Of a DNA stretch of 25,163 nt, positions 21,575 to 25,163 are shown piece after piece. Location: NCBI GenBank assembly GCA_041749475.1, contig JBGTBD010000018.1, forward strand, positions 1 to 25,163. Direction: 5' to 3'. The position numbers and the translations under genes are program-made. How positions within the stretch are numbered: position 1 is the first letter of the stretch; every line of letters begins with the position of its first letter. A model generated the notes under the pieces. That model had not been told where the DNA came from, ran no database searches, and worked only from the letters and a program-made list of their open reading frames with translations. This DNA is from JBGTBD01 sp041749475. Lineage in GTDB: Bacteria > Pseudomonadota > Alphaproteobacteria > Rickettsiales > UBA998.

Positions 21575-24250
21575 ATGAGCGTAAACAGTTTCGGCACCCG
21601 CGAAGAACTTTCCGTCGACGGTAAATCCTATGTCATTTATTCCCTGCCGAAAGCGGCTACCGCTTTGGGTTTTGACTTAGCGGCGCTGCCCTTCTCGCTC
21701 AAGATATTGCTGGAGAATCTGTTACGCTTCGAGGACGGCCAGTCGGTCACCAAACAAGATATTACCGCGTTCGCCGACTGGTTGAAAGCTTCCCATTCCG
21801 ACCGTGAGATCGCCTATCGTCCCGCACGCGTGCTGATGCAGGACTTTACGGGCGTTCCGGCCGTTGTTGACTTGGCCGCGATGCGCGATGCCGCCGCGAA
21901 ATCAGGTAAAGCCGCGTCCATTAACCCGCTCTGCCCGGTCGATCTCGTCATCGATCACTCGGTGCAAGTGGATCATTACGCGGAAAAGCAATCCTTCAAA
22001 CAGAATGTTGAATTGGAGATGGAGCGCAACGTCGAGCGCTATGCGTTCCTGCGCTGGGGCCAACAGGCCTTCGATAATTTCCGCGTCGTCCCGCCGGGTA
22101 CGGGGATTTGCCATCAGGTGAATTTGGAATATCTCGCGCAAGTGGTGTGGACGAAAGAAGAAGACGGCAAGACGGTCGCTTACCCGGATACGCTGGTGGG
22201 TACGGATTCGCATACCACGATGGTCAATGGTCTGGGCGTACTGGGCTGGGGTGTGGGTGGTATCGAGGCCGAGGCGGCTATGCTTGGCCAGCCGGTCTCC
22301 ATGCTGATTCCGGACGTTATCGGCTTTAAAATCGTCGGCAAACTGAAAGAAGGGGTCACCGCGACCGACCTCGTCCTCACCGTTACGCAGATGCTGCGTA
22401 AAAAAGGCGTGGTGGGTAAATTCGTGGAATTCTTCGGCCCCGGCCTCGGCGATTTGCCGCTGGCGGATCGGGCGACTATCGCCAATATGGCGCCGGAATA
22501 CGGCGCGACATGCGGGATCTTCCCCGTGGATGATGAAACATTGCATTACCTCGACCTCACGGGCCGCGAGTCCGACCGTATCGCCCTCGTCAAAGCCTAT
22601 GCGAAAGCGCAAGGCATGTGGCGCGATGGCGACGGGTCGGCGATGAAATTCTCCGATACGCTGGAGCTCGACCTCAACGAAGTCGAACCCTGCCTCGCCG
22701 GGCCGAAACGCCCGCAGGATCGCGTGGCGCTTTCCGCTGCCAGCAGCGCGTTCAAGGAAGTATTGCCAGCACTCACTGCAGGTGACGTCGCCGTCGGTGC
22801 GCGCGTCTCGGTCGATGGACAGACATTCGATATGGGGCATGGGGACGTCGTCATCGCGGCCATCACCAGCTGCACCAATACCTCTAACCCGTATGTGTTG
22901 ATGGCCGCCGGTCTCGTCGCCCGCAAAGCGCGTGCGCTGGGGCTTGACCGTAAGCCGTGGGTGAAGACATCGCTCGCGCCGGGGTCACAGGTCGTCACCG
23001 AATATCTCGCGAAATCGGGGCTGGATAAAGACCTCGATGCGTTGGGCTTCAACCTCGTCGGGTACGGCTGCACCACCTGCATCGGGAATTCCGGACCGTT
23101 GCTCGACCCTATCGAGAAATCGATCAAGGATAACAGCCTCACCGTCGTTTCCGTCCTTTCAGGGAACCGGAATTTCGAAGGCCGTGTCCATCCGATGGTA
23201 AAAGCGAATTACCTCGCTTCCCCGCCTCTGGTCGTCGCTTATGCGATTCTGGGGACGATGATGGAAGACATCACCACTGTATCGCTGGGCAAAGGCTCCA
23301 ACGGCAAGGATGTGTACCTGAAAGATATCTGGCCGACGTCGCAGGAAGTGCGTGATGTCGTGCAAAGTTGCGTCACCCGCGAGATGTTCCGCGCCAAGTA
23401 TGCGGACGTGTTCTCCGGCGACAAGCTCTGGCAGGGCATCGCCACCAGCAAGGGGACGACCTATACGTGGGATAACGATTCCACCTATATCCAGAACCCG
23501 CCCTTCTTCGTCGGCAGTAAAGCAGTCGCGGCGGAGGATATTCCTGCCGCCAGCATCCTCGCGATCCTCGGTGACAGTATTACGACCGACCATATTTCCC
23601 CCGCGGGTAACATCGCGGTGAACAGCCCGGCGGCGCAGTATCTCGTCAGCAATGGTGTGGAGAAGAAGGACTTCAACTCCTACGGGGCACGTCGCGGGAA
23701 CCATGAAGTGATGATGCGCGGCACGTTCGCCAATATCCGCATCAAGAACGAGATGGTTCCGGGTATTGAGGGCGGTATCACTAAGTATATCCCTTCCGGC
23801 GAGACCATGCCGATCTATGATGCCGCGATGCGGTATGTGGCCGCGGGCACGCCGCTGGTTATCTTCGCCGGGAAAGAATACGGCACGGGCTCCAGCCGTG
23901 ACTGGGCGGCCAAGGGGACGCGTCTTCTGGGCGTCAAAGCCGTAATCGCGGAGAGTTTCGAGCGTATCCACCGTTCCAACCTCGTCGGGATGGGGGTGTT
24001 GCCGCTGATGTTCAAGGGCGATACCACACGCCAGACACTGGGATTGACGGGGACGGAGACGATCGCGCTGAAAGGCCTTTCGGGCGGTATCCGCCCGGGG
24101 ATGGACGTGCTGCTGCAGATCACACGGACGGACGGTTCCACCCAGGAAGTGCCTGTTCGTTGCCGTATCGACACACTCGACGAACTCTCCTATTACCAAA
24201 ACGGTGGGATTCTCCAGTATGTGATGTCCAATTTGACAAAAGCCGCGTAA
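21575..24250 (+). CDS. acnA: Aconitate hydratase A
   Basis: 891 aa, standard for bacterial AcnA. It interconverts citrate and isocitrate in the TCA cycle. The three [4Fe-4S] cysteines are visible: Cys433 in AAITSCTNTSNP and Cys499/Cys502 in GYGCTTCIGNSG. Other hallmarks are LVGTDSHTTMVNGLGVLGWGVGG (motif GTDSHTTMVNG, 209-219) and, in the swivel domain, GDSITTDHISPAG and KEYGTGSSRDWAAKG. An upstream ATG (21491) would add 28 residues that resemble no aconitase; the ATG at 21575 has GAGG at 6 nt and gives a normal N-terminus. It is divergent from ccmAB. Confidence 0.97.
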   Translation: MSVNSFGTREELSVDGKSYVIYSLPKAATALGFDLAALPFSLKILLENLLRFEDGQSVTKQDITAFADWLKASHSDREIAYRPARVLMQDFTGVPAVVDLAAMRDAAAKSGKAASINPLCPVDLVIDHSVQVDHYAEKQSFKQNVELEMERNVERYAFLRWGQQAFDNFRVVPPGTGICHQVNLEYLAQVVWTKEEDGKTVAYPDTLVGTDSHTTMVNGLGVLGWGVGGIEAEAAMLGQPVSMLIPDVIGFKIVGKLKEGVTATDLVLTVTQMLRKKGVVGKFVEFFGPGLGDLPLADRATIANMAPEYGATCGIFPVDDETLHYLDLTGRESDRIALVKAYAKAQGMWRDGDGSAMKFSDTLELDLNEVEPCLAGPKRPQDRVALSAASSAFKEVLPALTAGDVAVGARVSVDGQTFDMGHGDVVIAAITSCTNTSNPYVLMAAGLVARKARALGLDRKPWVKTSLAPGSQVVTEYLAKSGLDKDLDALGFNLVGYGCTTCIGNSGPLLDPIEKSIKDNSLTVVSVLSGNRNFEGRVHPMVKANYLASPPLVVAYAILGTMMEDITTVSLGKGSNGKDVYLKDIWPTSQEVRDVVQSCVTREMFRAKYADVFSGDKLWQGIATSKGTTYTWDNDSTYIQNPPFFVGSKAVAAEDIPAASILAILGDSITTDHISPAGNIAVNSPAAQYLVSNGVEKKDFNSYGARRGNHEVMMRGTFANIRIKNEMVPGIEGGITKYIPSGETMPIYDAAMRYVAAGTPLVIFAGKEYGTGSSRDWAAKGTRLLGVKAVIAESFERIHRSNLVGMGVLPLMFKGDTTRQTLGLTGTETIALKGLSGGIRPGMDVLLQITRTDGSTQEVPVRCRIDTLDELSYYQNGGILQYVMSNLTKAA

Positions 24251-24276
24251 ATCCGTACCTTAGAACTGTATAGGCG

Positions 24277-24282
24277 TATAAT
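24277..24282 (+). promoter_or_regulatory. Possible -10 box before the 118-aa gene
   Basis: TATAAT perfect -10 consensus, 36 nt before the ATG. The -35 region (around 24254, CGTACC) fits poorly, so read-through from acnA is an alternative. Confidence 0.35.
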
Positions 24283-24317
24283 TCAGCGCTTCAGGGCAAG
24301 TATAAGGAACGGGATAC

Positions 24318-24674
24318 ATGGTCGATATTACGCAGACGGACGATAAATACGATCCTGATTCTATCTCGCGCATCATCATGCTGGTCTACGGCACGATGGA
24401 ACATGGCGGCCCCTTCTGGTGCTATGTCGCGGTGAAGCCCAGCATGTACGATCCGTTCAAGCAGGCGGAATCCTCCGGCACGCTCGATCTCTATAATTTC
24501 GACGTGTACGGCGAGATTATCGTTTCAGCCGAGGGCGAGACCCCGCCGGACGAAGTCACCATGAAGGTCGCGGAGATGTATAACACCGACCCCAGCAAGT
24601 TCTTCCAGCCGGTTGACCCCAAGAAGGTCATCGCCGAGAAGATTGCCGAGTTGAAGCGTAAAGACACTGAGTAG
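24318..24674 (+). CDS. Unknown 118-aa protein downstream of acnA
   Basis: Not recognised as a named family. Acidic, soluble, no signal or membrane segment. Central part is rich in aromatic residues (GGPFWCYVAVKPSMYDPF, LYNFDVYGEIIVS), a single Cys lies in this part, and the C-terminus is a charged helix (VIAEKIAELKRKD). AAGGAACGGG lies upstream of the ATG. It follows acnA by 67 bp in the same direction. Compact domain-like organisation suggests a conserved small protein. Confidence 0.8.
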   Translation: MVDITQTDDKYDPDSISRIIMLVYGTMEHGGPFWCYVAVKPSMYDPFKQAESSGTLDLYNFDVYGEIIVSAEGETPPDEVTMKVAEMYNTDPSKFFQPVDPKKVIAEKIAELKRKDTE

Positions 24675-24788
24675 TTCTGTTTAATTTTCCCTGCTCGGGG
24701 GCTACTGTCCTGCGCAATGGATGTTCACATACGCTCACCGCTCAAGGCTGGTTCGGTCTCCTGACCCTCACTCTTACTCCTCCCCATT

Positions 24789-24857
24789 GTCATGCTGAAC
24801 TTGTTTCAGCATCCATCTCACGTCTGGCCATGGACACTGAAACAAGCTCAGGGTGAC
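24789..24857. repeat. Intergenic palindromic repeat (cttgtttca type)
   Basis: Left arm 24789-24808 (GTCATGCTGAACTTGTTTCA) and right arm 24838-24857 (TGAAACAAGCTCAGGGTGAC) are inverse complements at 17 of 20 positions. It lies in the 330-bp gap (24675-25004) between the 118-aa gene and the last gene; the rest of the gap shows only the Pho-box-like site. Confidence 0.7.
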
Positions 24858-24946
24858 GTAGTCAGGCAGTTGGCCCACACTTCTCATCTCATTGCCCCTC
24901 CTATTTCTTCATCAAACCCTTCCATTTTCATGGTTTTATCGCCGGA

Positions 24947-24964
24947 ATGTCATGATTCTGTCAT
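24947..24964 (+). promoter_or_regulatory. Pho-box-like site
   Basis: ATGTCAT-GATT-CTGTCAT: two 7-bp repeats spaced by 4 nt, as in the PhoB box CTGTCAT-N4-CTGTCAT (13 of 14 repeat positions). TAGTGT starts 10 nt and TAAACT 16 nt downstream, either a weak -10. It ends 40 bp before the last gene's ATG, suggesting phosphate-starvation control. Confidence 0.5.
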
Positions 24965-25004
24965 TTTCCGGTGGTAGTGTTAAACTATCGAAACAGGAGC
25001 TTTT

Positions 25005-25163
25005 ATGGCTGAAGATGGCGAAATTGTATTGGAGCAAGAAGGTATTAGCTGGGGTAAATGGCTATTCCGTGGGGCAATGGTTCTCGGTGCTGCACTGGCT
25101 GCACCAGTCGTGCTAGGCTCTATTTCAAACGTCATCGGCACTGATCCTGGCATCATGGGAAAC
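25005..25163 (+). CDS. Start of a membrane protein (runs off window)
   Basis: 53 codons are visible. After an acidic N-terminus (MAEDGEIVLEQEG) a hydrophobic helix (about residues 21-44, FRGAMVLGAALAAPVVLGSI) follows and the frame is still open at the end of the window. AGGAG lies about 5 nt before the ATG. It is preceded by a Pho-box-like site. I do not recognise the family from this part. Confidence 0.65.
   Translation, partial: MAEDGEIVLEQEGISWGKWLFRGAMVLGAALAAPVVLGSISNVIGTDPGIMGN

Noticed and set aside
23159..24199. Long open frame on the minus strand inside acnA
   Set aside because: It lies wholly antisense to a well-conserved gene, lacks recognisable domains and a ribosome binding site, and is an artefact of GC-rich codon bias. 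The same holds for 21902-22840 (minus).
24892..25116. Plus-strand frame overlapping the last gene
   Set aside because: It crosses the Pho-box-like site, is in a different frame from the AGGAG-preceded ATG at 25005, and has no features.

Overview
The window looks like chromosomal DNA from a GC-rich alphaproteobacterium. This is an inference from gene content and order: the LPS-transport/rpoN/PTS-Ntr cluster with hprK following ptsN, a short stand-alone RNase D, an aconitase gene divergent from ccmAB, a complex I NDUFA9-like epimerase, and several kinds of intergenic palindromic repeats. I cannot name a genus.

Left third (1-10600, minus strand). Read in the direction of transcription this is kdsD - lptC - lptA - lptB - (516-aa gene) - rpoN - (two tandem cpaF-like ATPases) - hpf - ptsN - hprK. 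The backbone is the widely conserved Kdo/LPS-export to sigma-54 to nitrogen-PTS neighbourhood. Two insertions break it. One is a possible HD-fold gene of unknown role with its own promoter, strong ribosome binding site and terminator-like hairpin. The other is a pair of overlapping CpaF-type secretion/pilus ATPases with no other Tad genes in view.

Middle (10600-16500). Two AT-richer plus-strand genes of unknown function flank a fragment that repeats the 3' end of rnd. The real rnd follows; its catalytic DxE motif lies upstream of any in-frame ATG and directly after a stop. Next come an acyltransferase-3 membrane protein, a divergent sulfotransferase/GNAT pair, and a redoxin-like/2OG-Fe(II) oxygenase fusion that overlaps the GNAT gene tail to tail.

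Right part (16500-25163). This holds a gamma-glutamylcyclotransferase-like gene, tRNA-Leu(CAG) with a near-consensus promoter, an epimerase-GST operon, a lone PDZ-like protein and a glutaredoxin. After these lies a compact unit with a 22-codon ORF, a ribosome binding site fully complementary to the 3' end of 16S rRNA, a stem spanning the ORF and an intrinsic terminator. Then come ccmAB (heme export, minus) divergent from acnA (aconitase, plus), a small acidic protein, and the start of a membrane protein preceded by a Pho-box-like site.

The most unusual items are the 22-codon unit, the rnd 3'-end duplication together with the rnd start anomaly, and the possible HD gene set into the lpt-rpoN cluster. 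I found no CRISPR array, transposase, integrase or rRNA. All functional calls rest on motif and family recognition; no database search was possible.
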